Origin: Rhizophagus clarus
Taxonomy: Eukaryota > Glomeromycota > Glomeromycetes > Glomerales > Glomeraceae
Assembly (NCBI GenBank): GCA_015698045.1
Contig: BLAL01000324.1
Coordinates: 1,228,501-1,292,500 of the forward strand
Direction: 5' to 3'
Length of the DNA: 64,000 bases
Shown here: positions 54,826-63,839 of the stretch, piece after piece
Position numbering within the stretch: position 1 is the stretch's first letter
Layout: each line of letters starts with the position of its first letter
The notes under the pieces: generated by a model
What the model was told of the DNA's origin: nothing
What the model saw: the letters and a program-made list of their open reading frames with translations, nothing else
Databases searched by the model: none
Translations under genes and position numbers: made by a program

Positions 54826-56097
54826 TTCCCACTTGTAGGGTAGGCTTTTTTATTAAGCCATCATTGAATAGTTTTAGAAGTGCTTCAATACCTTCTATTA
54901 TTTTTTCGTCACTTAGAGGACGCTCATTCAAAAGTTCTCTATATCGATCAAAAGGTATTACTGATACTGAGAAATTATTTCTAGTAACACATACATTCTT
55001 AACTTGGGATAGGAATTTCTTATACTCATCTCCAAGAGTACGATCATTTATTCCATAAGCTTCTCTAAAAACATATTTAGTCCAAATATCTGAATTTTTT
55101 GCCTTCGATAAGGCGTCTGATATTAAGTAAAGTTTACGTTCCTTAGGAGAAGGAAAGTTCTGGGCAAATTCCTCTAACGAATTATTCTTTTTGGCTTCAA
55201 CTATTACCTTCTGCCCATAAGAAGTAAATCGACATCTTAGATCGATCTTAGATGAATCTGTGATGATTCTAGAATCGTTCTTGGATGATCTTAGATTGAT
55301 CTTAGATGAATCTGTGATGATTCTAGAATCGTTCTTGGATGATCTTAGATCGATCTTAGATGAACACGTGATCATTTTAGAAGCGTTATTCAAGGACGAT
55401 TCCATAAAAGTTCTAAGACTAGTATTCCATCGAACTCTGATTGCTAAAGGGTCAGTTTTAGGGCGTCTTAAGTCAAATACTATGAATTCCCTACCTAAAG
55501 TTAGTTCGTCAATGATTGGAGCAAGAGAATCTGATTCATTAGTATATTGTCTAATGATACGCTTTGTATCACTTAAACTACCATGTCCACCATGTAGAGA
55601 AATATAATTTACATTTTCTCGAATTGCTTTTGGAATAGCAAAGAATCTTTGGGCTACATAAATAGCTGAAATATTTCTATGTCGTTCATGGGTAAAGTAT
55701 CCAGTTATTTTTTCTTGGATGTTTTTAGGGCATCCATTAAATCCTCAAATATAACTACAGTAGCAATTTTGGGGTCAAAGTCTTCTACATCCGGCATTTA
55801 GTGATATGAAATCGCTCTAAAAGTAACGTCTTCATTATCATCAAAGAAATCCTTTACTATTTGCCATTTAGGTTCGTCTAAATACCTACAAATAAGGACT
55901 ATTTCATCACAAAGAATATATCGATTTCCATCCTCTTTAGCTTTTACATCTCCCATTAGTAAATTAAGAAGCATAGTAGTCTTTCCAGAATCTGAGCTAC
56001 CAGCTACAGTAAGACGAAAATTTCATACTGAAGCATATTCATTTCCTTGCCTAGTATCACCAGTATACTCATCCAAATTGTACACATATAAGTCCAT
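54800..56097 (-). pseudogene. A32/FtsK-HerA-type genome-packaging ATPase, with stops and one frameshift
   Basis: The frame from 56097 reads MDLYVYNLDEYTGDTRQGNE, then a TGA at codon 25, LTVAGSSDSGKTTMLLNLLM (Walker A at residues 32-40), a TAA at codon 100 and IATVVIFEDL (Walker B, about 111-120). Near 55720 a one-base change shifts the frame; the other frame goes on with HERHRNISAIYVAQRFFAIP, ENVNYISLHGGHGSLSDTKR and WNTSLRTFMESS into the open 201-codon end. The motifs and the HERHRN...YVAQRFF (sensor/arginine region) order fit viral DNA-packaging ATPases of the A32 class. A C-terminal extension includes a 57-bp tandem duplication. Divergent from the Gag-like gene with only 37 bp between the starts. 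Confidence 0.7.
55246..55360 (-). repeat. 57-bp tandem duplication inside the ATPase gene
   Basis: GATCTTAGATGAATCTGTGA followed by TGATTCTAGAATCGTTCTTG occurs twice, 57 bp apart, with a partial third copy. In the ATPase frame it encodes SSKIDLRSSKNDSRIITD-like 19-residue repeats, a clean in-frame expansion. Confidence 0.85.
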
Positions 56098-56134
56098 TTT
56101 AAGCAATTAGTAGTATATAGTTGGTATATTCAAA

Positions 56135-56785
56135 ATGGCATATGTTCCCACTGATCTTACAGGCGTCTCTCCAGCACATTTAGTAGCAATAGATATTAAT
56201 CAGCTAATTAATGCATTTAAGAATGGCGCAGATGCCCTGCTGGTAAATGGTCGAATGACTATTACACCAAATCTTATAAATATTAATCATGAGATTAAGC
56301 ACATTATTGGATTAATTATAGATCATGGTATACAGGTTGAAGAAAGAGCAAGACAAACTAGGGAAGAGCTTGATACTTCAACTGGTTTATTAAATTTTTT
56401 GCAAGAAGTGACCAATGCTAGAGAACGTGAGATTCATGGTATTAGACAGCATCTTATTGCATGTCAAAATGAGAGGAACAGATTGCAAAATGAAAGAAAT
56501 CATCTGGTAAATGCAAATCGTGATCAAGCCAATCAATTACAAGATCAGCAAGTACGGCAAAGAAGAATTAGGGATACTTTGCAACAAAGAAATAATAGAT
56601 TAACACACCAACTTGCAATAGAACGACTTACATCTAGAAACTTGGGACGAATTCGTGATAGAATGCAAGCACAATTGGCTGTACTTAGAATTCAAGCGCA
56701 GTGATTTCAAATTAGACAAGCAAATCCCATAGTCAACAATCCTCCTCCAGATAATCCCCCAGTAATATGGCTACCGTTGCAATAG
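56135..56785 (+). CDS. Coiled-coil protein just before the Gag-like gene
   Basis: Starts MAYVPTDLTGVSPAHLVAID 37 bp from the divergent ATPase start. Residues of about 60-185 are a long Arg/Gln/Asn-rich coiled coil (ERNRLQNERNHLVNANRDQA). A TGA at 56702 interrupts the frame, which then runs to TAG at 56783 with a Pro-rich end (NPPPDNPPVIW). The next ORF starts at 56767 in the -1 frame, so the two overlap by 19 bp; they could be one protein made by frameshifting or two coupled ones. Scaffold or matrix function is inferred from context only. Confidence 0.55.
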
Positions 56786-58173
56786 GAATGCCAGTTTTTG
56801 CTGGAAATGATGATGATGATCTTGAGAGATTTTTTGAGTTATATAAGGGCTATATTCATAGTATTAGAATTGATCCATCGGCTGATGGTGGTCCTCCAGC
56901 AGGTTGGGAGAAAGCTATGGGTATACTTCGTGCTTGCTTAACTGGTCCAGCTGCCAGATGGTATGATAGTAATATCCTAGGAAAGAGAGTTAGACTTAGA
57001 AATATTCTTCTTCGTCTTGCACATGGTGATGAGCCAGCATTTAAGGCTTTGGCTGGTAATAATGCTGCTAATTGTCCAGTAAATACATGGGTTAACCCTT
57101 CTGGTGCAAGAAATATTATGGCACCTGGTGGTGCAGGTGCTAATGTTCTAGTTACTAATGTCTGGCCTGATTATGCCATAGAAGGGAATAGAGATATTTG
57201 GCTAAATCGTGCTGGTATGGAATTTACTAATGACCCTCTTAATCACAATGTTCTTGGTGGTGGTGGTGCTGGAGCTGGTGTAGCAATTGCTGATGGAGCA
57301 GGTGTCAGTCATCTGTATGTAATTCCAGCCCGTCCCTGTCATGTTCTAATTAAAATGCGTAATGAATTTCCTACACAGCAGAATGCTAGACGCCAGTTAA
57401 GGTTTGGCAATTTTTTTCAAGAAAGTATGCCTGTTTGAGATTTCTATGATAAAGTTAGAAGAAGTGCTGAACTATTAGGTTATAGCAATGATGTTTTAGT
57501 TTATCAGTTTCTAAGAGGTCTGTGTGCTATTGAGGCTGAAAGGATTGGTGCTGAACGGGATATAGAGGAATTGGTAGGTCTTCTTGAACGAGTTGAAAAA
57601 AGAAAGGCTGAATTACGTATTGGTAAAGAAAGACGAGAAAATATACAGTATCAGAGGGATAGACAAATTATTCCAGAGCAATTGCCACCAGTTAGTCAGG
57701 AGCCAGTTATATTAAAACCAGTACAAAATCATGCAGTTACCCAAGGTTTTCAATTCCAAATTCGCCAATTACAGGAGAGTCTTAAGGCTCGAGATGTAAA
57801 GCCTGTTTATAGACCTAAGCCTAAACCTAAGCCTCGATATTATGATGATTGGAATGATATTCCTGATGAAGCTTTTAATCCGCCTGATGAAGATGAGGTT
57901 GATAATAGGCATTTACAACAGCTATTTGATTATGCATCAGGTGAACCTACTCCTAGAAATACATTAGCACAAAGATTAGCTGTTAAGATTGCTAAAAGAA
58001 TCACAAAAGCTAGAGAGAGACGTGAAGATGCAGAGTTAAATAAGGCAATGCGTGAACTTTCTTTAGATGATCGTGATGATCCTATGGATACTTCCAATGC
58101 TGTTCGAGGTGTACCTATAGAATTAGTTCAAGGTGAGAATGGAGAAATTATGCTCGTCCAAAAAAAAAGATAG
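56767..58173 (+). CDS. Gag-like capsid protein of the virus-like element (one in-frame stop)
   Basis: The frame starts MATVAIGMPVFAGNDDDDLE and continues RFFELYKGYIHSIRIDP, AGWEKAMGILRACLTGPAAR, WYDSNILGKRVRL. FxG...(D/E)xFFxxYxxYI...AxGxLxxxLTGxAxxWYD is the N-terminal capsid pattern of Ty3/Gypsy Gag. A TGA at 57436 follows MPV, one transition from CGA; the frame then resumes DFYDKVRRSAELLGY, the second capsid half, up to RGLCAIEAERIGAERDIEEL. The tail is proline/charge-rich with RPKPKPKPR and acidic parts, with no zinc knuckle. It ends at an A9 run and TAG (58171-58173). A glycine/alanine-rich insert (about 57115-57310) between the two capsid halves is unusual. Confidence 0.65.
58158..58173 (+). 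promoter_or_regulatory. Putative -1 frameshift site between Gag-like and protease frames
   Basis: CCAAAAAAAAAGATAG: nine A (58160-58168), then GA and the Gag stop TAG. In the zero frame CAA AAA AAA AGA TAG; in the -1 frame AAA AAA AAG ATA GTT, which is open into the protease. A-AAA-AAA-G is a classic slippery heptamer. A downstream stem or pseudoknot was not identified. Confidence 0.55.
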
Positions 58174-58174
58174 T

Positions 58175-58868
58175 TTCAAATAAAGGTAAGCTATCACCAC
58201 CAGCAATTAAATCAGCACCATCTAAATCGACACCTAAATCAGCCAAAGTGGTAAAACTTCCTGCTATTAAGCTACAAATAAACTTTACTAAAACGGAGCT
58301 TATAAATCTCCTAAAGCTTGCCGAAATCAGAAAGATTATTCAGGGGATCGTCTATAAAATATTAGAAAACTATGAAAGCGCCCCTTAAGAACAACCAGAA
58401 GTACAGGAGGAATATTATGGCCCAATGGCTATGGATATTGATGTTGCTCGGTTGGAAAATTCTAAGGATCTTTTGGCTATAAATGGAAATGTAAATGGGG
58501 TAAATATTCAGTGTCTAGCCGATTCCTGTGCTAATGTCTCTTTTATCCAAGAAGAAGCATGCCACGAACTAAAACTAAAAGCCGATAAATCTATAAAGCA
58601 TAGTATTACTGGTGCATCAGGGGATAGTGAGACACTTGGTATAGTAAAAGATGTATTAATAGATCTTTCACCATTACAGGGAGGTGGATGTATCATTAAA
58701 GAAGATCTTGTAATCCTAAAAGGGTATAAGCATAGAGAAATTGGTTTAAGCCGAGCGTGCCTTAAAAGGTATAATTATGATGTTCATGAATCTCGAAGTC
58801 ATATTGCCCTTACCTGCAATGATAAAGACTATTTTATTCCTATAATTCTGGATGCAAATAGGACATAA
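58175..58868 (+). CDS. Retropepsin-like aspartic protease in the -1 frame after Gag
   Basis: The frame from the slippery site reads IVSNKGKLSPPAIKSAPSKS, a lysine/proline linker, and ...NLLKLAEIRKIIQGIVYKIL with a TAA at 58386-58388, then MAMDIDVARLENSKDLLAIN and the active-site strand VNIQCLADSCANVSFIQEEA. The usual D-(S/T)-G-A is here D-S-C-A: the glycine is replaced by Cys, which would be expected to damage activity. SITGASGDSETLG is flap-like and VILKGYKHREIGLSR sits where ILG is expected. It ends after DANRT with no reverse transcriptase, RNase H or integrase. Confidence 0.6.
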
Positions 58869-58892
58869 AAAAAAATATAAAATTAGATCCAT

Positions 58893-59273
58893 TTAATAAG
58901 GGTAGTCTGGATCTTTATCAGAATCACTTGGATCATCACTTAAATCTTCATCAGATTCATCAGATTCATTCGGTATTGATTGCCAATTTGCAGGATCGTC
59001 TGGATCTTCATCTCCCCAGTAATCTGAATACCAAACTGGATCTTCTAGATCACCGAATGTTGGGATTTCATAAGGATCCAACCCATCAGTTAACATTCTG
59101 ATATTATAAAATATATGATCCTTTTCTGTATTTTTATATGCAAATCCACCTTGTAACATAATTTTTTCTATCTCTACCTGATACGCAAAGACTTCTTTTT
59201 TTTTATTAGCCAAATCCATAAATTTTTTGTATAGTTTATCTTTAAGAGTTCTATTCGTACCTAAATATTTCAT
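58893..59273 (-). CDS. Acidic 126-residue protein at the right edge of the element
   Basis: Intact frame MKYLGTNRTLKDKLYKKFMD..., ending in an Asp/Ser-rich tail (SDESDEDLSDDPSDSDKDPD). The middle has YDWYSDYWGDEDPDDPANW-like acidic aromatic stretches (VWYSDYWGDEDPDDP). Converges with the protease gene with 24 bp between their ends. No known domain; codon use resembles the other element genes. Confidence 0.5.
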   Translation of the reverse strand: MKYLGTNRTLKDKLYKKFMDLANKKKEVFAYQVEIEKIMLQGGFAYKNTEKDHIFYNIRMLTDGLDPYEIPTFGDLEDPVWYSDYWGDEDPDDPANWQSIPNESDESDEDLSDDPSDSDKDPDYPY

Positions 59274-59935
59274 ATGCGCCGATCCTTGGAATTAGCTTAA
59301 ATTAAGAATTTTTAATAAAAAATTAGTAAACAGTGCAAAATACGATTGTGTTACACATTCATCTTATTAATCTTATGTAGAATAATCAGAAAATAAAAAA
59401 ATTTTTTACAACTCGTGCTTAAAAATTAAAGTAATAACGACTTTTTATAACCCATCAACTATTTTAAGAACCCATCACTTTTTACACCAGTTGCAAATAA
59501 AAGTTTTGTGAATACAATAGTAGTTATTTGCAGTTGTTAATAGTATTATTTATTCTCCAAAAGCTTTTTCATGATGTAAAATAATTAAATAAGGCAGTAA
59601 GAATAACCAGGTTTCATATGAATTTGCTATAATATTTAAAGAATTTTGAAAATAAAGAAATAACCAAAATTTTCATTATCTTTTATTAATTTTTAATTTT
59701 AAAAATTTTGTTTTTAAAATATGAAGACAAAGAATCTTCCTTTATATCATTTACCGACGATGATTTTAAAACTAACAATGATTTTAAAATTCATGCAGGC
59801 TCCTCTTAGGGAAATCATTTAACCGACATTGAAATCTCGTGATATTTAAATCCACCAGTACGAAAACTTTGACTTTTAGATAGATGATCGTTGTAACGGA
59901 GCCTTGCGAATGCCGTAATCTCCTTGACCATATAC
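59274..59935. other. Non-coding junction between element and array
   Basis: No ORF or repeat is seen. The base composition returns to strongly AT-rich. I found no copy of the left-edge GTACC cluster and no inverted terminal repeat here. Confidence 0.5.
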
Positions 59936-59939
59936 TCTT

Positions 59940-61835
59940 AACTTCAATTGTCCTTAATTCTAAAAGTCCGGTCGTGCTTTTCGTCTGGCAACACTACAAA
60001 AAAGAAAAAAGAAAAAAAGAATAATTAATTAAATAAAAAAAAAAACTGAAAAACACCACTCCAACCCTCCCTTACCTTAATTCCAATAGTCCGGTTGTGC
60101 TTTTCGTCCGGCAACACTACAAAAAAGAAAAAAAAATAATTAATTAAATAAAAAAAAACCGAAAAACACCATCCCAACCCTCCCTTACCTTAATTCCAAA
60201 AGTCCGGTCGTGCTTTTCGTCTGGCAACACTACAAAAAAGAAAAAAAAATAATAATAATAATTAATTAATTAAATAAAAAAAAAACAACGAAAAGCATCT
60301 CCTCAACACTTCCTTACCTTAATTGTCTTTAATTCCAAAAGTCTTTTCGTCAACACTACAAAAAAGAAAAAAGAAAAAAAAAATAGTTAATTAAATAAAA
60401 AAAAACCCCTGAAAACACCACCCCAACTCTCTCTTACCTTAATTCCAATAGTCCGGTCGTGCTTTTCATCCATCGAAACTATGAAAAGAAAAAAAAAAAA
60501 ATAATTAATTAATTAAATAAAAAAAAAAAACAACGAAAAACATCACCTCAACCCTCCCTTACCTTAATTCCAAAAGTCCGGTCATGCTTTTCGTCCGGCA
60601 ATACTACAAAAAAGAAAAAAAAATAATAATAATAATTAATTAATTAAATAAAAAATAAACAACGAAAAGCATCTCCCCAACACTTCCTTACCTTAATTGT
60701 CCTTAATTCCAAAAGTCTTTCGTCTAGCAACACTACAAAAAAGAAAAAAGAAAAAAAAAATAGTTAATTAAATAAAAAAAAAACCTGAAAAATACAACCC
60801 CAACCCTCCCTTACCTTAATTCTAATAGTCCGGTCGTGCTTTTCGTCTGGCAACACTACAAAAAAGAAAAAAGAAAAAAAAAATAATTAATTAAATAAAA
60901 AAAAACCCCGAAAAACACCACCCCAACCCTCCCTTATCTTAATTCCAATAGTCTGGTCATGCTTTTCGTCCGGCAACACTACAAAAAAGAAAAAAGAAAA
61001 AAGAAAAAAAGAATAATTAATTAAATAAAAAAAAAAACTGAAAAACACCACTCCAACCCTCCCTTACCTTAATTCCAATAGTCCGGTCGTGCTTTTCGTC
61101 TGGCAACACTACAAAAAAGAAAAAAAAAATAATTAATTAAATAAAAAAAAACTGAAAAACACCACCCCAACCCTCCCTTACCTTAATTCCAAAAGTCCGG
61201 TCATGCTTTTCGTCCGGCAACACTACAAAAAAGAAAAAAAAATAATAATAATAATTAATTAATTAAATAAAAAAAAACAACGAAAAGCATCTTCCCAACC
61301 CTCCCTTACCTTAATTCCAATAGTCCGGTCGTGCTTTTTGTCTGGCAACACTATAAAAAAGAAAAAAGAAAAAAAAAATAGTTAATTAAATAAAAAAAAA
61401 CCCGAAAAACACCACCCCAACCCTCCCTTACCTTAATTCCAATAGTCCGGTCGTGCTTTTCGTCTGGTAATACTACAAAAAAGAAAAAAAAAATAATTAA
61501 TTAATTAAATAAAAAAAAAACTGAAAAACACCACTCTAACCCTCCCTTACCTTAATTCCAATAGTCCGGTCGTACTTTTTGTCTGGTAATACTACAAAAA
61601 AGAAAAAAGAAAAAAGAAAAAAAGAATAATTAATTAAATAAAAAAAAAACTGAAAAACACCACTCCAACCCTCCCTTACCTTAATTCCAATAGTCCAGTC
61701 GTACTTTTCGTCTGGCAACACTACAAAAAAGAAAAAAAAATAATTAATTAAATAAAAAAAACTGAAAAACACCATCCCAACCCTCCCTTACCTTAATTCC
61801 AATAGTCCGGTCGTGCTTTTCGTCTGGCAACATCA
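59940..61835 (-). repeat. Tandem array of about 16 exon-intron-like modules
   Basis: On the minus strand each unit of 108-130 bp reads: T-rich acceptor (CTTTTTTGTAG), a conserved 41-nt block (TGTTGCCAGACGAAAAGCAC, GACCGGACTATTGGAATTAAG), donor GTAAGGGAGGGTTGGGG, GTGTTTTTC, then ATTTAATTAATTATTTTTT. The 41-nt block and the splice-like edges are far better conserved than the A/T spacers. In one frame the block reads LPDEKHDRTIGIK, but joined 41-mers hit a stop in the third, so a long protein from splicing all units is not possible. ORFs seen across it are read-through of spacers. Confidence 0.9.
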
Positions 61836-61839
61836 CAAA

Positions 61840-62500
61840 AAAAAAAAATTTTTTTTTCAAGATCGGATATTTGGATTATCTGATTAGATCAGCAAGTCAC
61901 ATGTGGGGTCTTTATACTGAATAATTCGTTATAGTGTTGAATTTTTTTTTTATTTAATTTTATTTGATCAATTAAAATTGAAATAAAAGAATTAAAATTA
62001 AAGTTTTAAAAAGTGAATGAAGAGAAACAAATAAAATAGATTACCTAATAAACAAATAAACATTATCGCTGATGAAAAACTGCCAGAGCCCAGAGGCGCT
62101 ATATATTTTTTTTTTTTTTTACGCGTTTACCACTTGTTTACCTAAATAATCAGATCATAATACCGGTTATACCAGTTCAAAAACTGCATATATCCCTTTT
62201 TTATATCAACTCATGAGATAAGCTTATCGTAAATGGTAAGCGATATTACCTTTTATGTTATAGATAATTAACGCTAGTAGTTTTGTTTAGACTTAAGCTA
62301 CTGTAGCGGAAGGAAATTTTTTTTAACATTTTTTTTTTAAAATAAATAATCATTTTTTTTTTTTATCATTTTTTTTTAAAATAAAAAATCTTTTTTTTTT
62401 TTTAACATTTTTTTTTTAAAATAAATAATCATTTTTTTTTTTTTTTTTTTTTAAAATAAAATAATCATCTTTTTTTTTAACATTTTTTTTTAATTCTTTA
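61840..62500. other. T-rich non-coding interval
   Basis: No gene supported. 62320-62490 is a degenerate repeat of T runs and AAAATAAATAATC words. CCACATGTGGGGTC-like words near 61900 show no partner. Confidence 0.5.
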
Positions 62501-62501
62501 G

Positions 62502-62754
62502 TTAACGGCGTCACCTTTAGCTTTGGGATTAAGTGTCGTAACAGGTAAGTTTTTTTTTTTTTGCTTTTATTCTTTTTTCTTTTTCTCTTATTAACTTGTT
62601 CTTTTTTTTTAGGTGCGGCTGTTTTTAATTTCATTTCAGTGGAAATTCAAGGTGAGTTTTAATTCTTTTTTTTGTTTTCTTTTCATTCTTTCCCTTGTTC
62701 TTTTACTAAACTTTCTGTCTTTTTTAGATGTGTATTATTTGAGTGAAAATTTAA
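62502..62754 (+). CDS. Short-exon gene piece
   Basis: Exons 62502-62544, 62613-62651 and 62728-62754 are bounded by TTCTTTAG, TTTTTTTTTAG and GTCTTTTTTAG acceptors and by GTAAGT, GTGAGT and GTAAGT donors; introns are 68 and 76 bp. Phases fit and give LTASPLALGLSVVTGAAVFN, then FISVEIQDVYYLSENL. A further acceptor at about 62802 leads into T-rich sequence. The first exon(s) and the function are unknown. The small exons (27-43 nt) resemble the locus at 41.8 kb. Confidence 0.5.
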
Positions 62755-62839
62755 GTAAGTCTCTTACGTCTCTTTCTCTTGTTATTTTATTTTTCTTTTA
62801 AGATGATATTAACCATTTTCTTTTTCTTTTTTCTATGGG

Positions 62840-63420
62840 TGGGTGTTCTGGCTTTTCTTTCATTTTTTTATTTCTCTTATTTTCATGGTTTCTTTGTTTC
62901 TTTTTTTCATTGTTTCTTTCGTTTCTTTCCATGGTTCTTTCATTGATCTTTTGTGGTTCCCTTTGTTATTCCTTTCATTGATCTTTTGTTCCTTTTGTCA
63001 TTGTTTCTTTCATTGCCTTTTTGGTTTCTTTCATTGAATTTTGGTTTCTTTCGTTGCTTTTTTTCATTTTTTTAATTTATCTTTGGTTTCTTTCATTGCT
63101 TTTTCCATTTCTTTCATTGATTTTTGATTTCTTTCATTGCTTTTTTTATTTCTCTCATTACTCTTTGGCTTCTTTTGTTGCTTTTTTTTCATTCCCTTTA
63201 TTCCTTTTCATTTCCCTTTTGTTTTCTTATTCATTTTTATTCTTTTTTTGTTTCATTCATTCCTTTTCACTATCCTTTATCTTTTTTGTTCCTTCTTCAT
63301 TTCTCTTTGATTATCTTTGCTTCCTTTCATCCCTTTTCATTTATCTCTTCTTTCCTTTATTCTTCTGTCATCCTTTTTTACTGTATTTTCCATTCTTATA
63401 TATTGCAGTGCATTTGTAAT
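62840..63420. repeat. T-rich tandem repeat (GGTTTCTTTCATTG-type)
   Basis: GGTTTCTTTCATTG(C/A)TTTTTT and variants repeat about 20 times at 25-40 bp steps. Open frames here (F/L/S-rich) are translations of this low-complexity DNA rather than membrane proteins. Confidence 0.75.
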
Positions 63421-63839
63421 TAGTACAGAACTATAGCATTAATATTACAGTTAAAATTGTGCAATTGTGGTTCAATTTTTTTATAAAATCATATATACAT
63501 TGTGGTGTAATTTTTTTTCTTTTGATTAAAATATAATTTCTTTCATACAATTTTCTTTTATAGTGATATTAATTATTATTCAGCAAATTATTAAATATGA
63601 AATTGTCTTTGTAATTATAGATTTTATAGATTGTAACGTTAAAGTTTTTTTCTTTTTTGTTTGATTAAATATCATTACTATCATATTACTAGTTACGGTA
63701 TATTAAATCTAGCCAAAATTATGTTAATTCTGGTCAAAATTAAAATCGTCCTAAATTGTATTTTTTAAAATTGTACGCACTTTTTTTAGATTATCATATT
63801 GCATATTTTTAATTTTTATAATACATTGTATAACAAAAT
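63421..63839. other. AT-rich non-coding stretch
   Basis: No ORF or structured repeat. AGCCAAAATTATGTTAATTCTGGTCAAAATT near 63710 resembles GGCCAGAATTAACCTAAATTTTGAC near 36360, perhaps a shared dispersed element. Confidence 0.4.

Larger units (their letters stand above)
47966..59273. mobile_element. Virus-like element: helicase, protein-primed DNA polymerase, packaging ATPase, Gag-like capsid and retropepsin
   Basis: Nine coding units lie close together: SF3 helicase (48680), family B DNA polymerase (51084), a 144-residue protein (52962), a 2-Cys-adaptor-like protein (53624), a zinc protein (54265), an A32-type ATPase (minus, 56097-54800), a coiled-coil protein plus Gag-like protein (56135 and 56767), a retropepsin-like protease (58175) and an acidic protein (minus, 59273-58893). 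The block is less AT-rich than its flanks, lacks recognisable introns and has short intergenic spaces, all unlike the host genes here. The first three functions are Polinton/virophage/NCLDV-type; Gag and protease are retroelement-type without RT. Terminal inverted repeats and target duplications were not found, so the limits are set by the first GC-richer block and the last ORF. Many genes have in-frame stops: the copy is inactive. Confidence 0.65.

Noticed and set aside
56767-58868. Ordinary Ty3/Gypsy retrotransposon
   Set aside because: No reverse transcriptase, RNase H, integrase, LTR or primer-binding site in the window, and the frame ends after the protease.
61536-61775. 79-codon minus-strand ORF across the array
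   Set aside because: Reads through T-rich spacers between modules; frame not kept in other units.
62843-63423. F/L/S-rich ORFs, possible membrane proteins
   Set aside because: Produced by the GGTTTCTTTCATTG tandem repeat; no start context or splice support.
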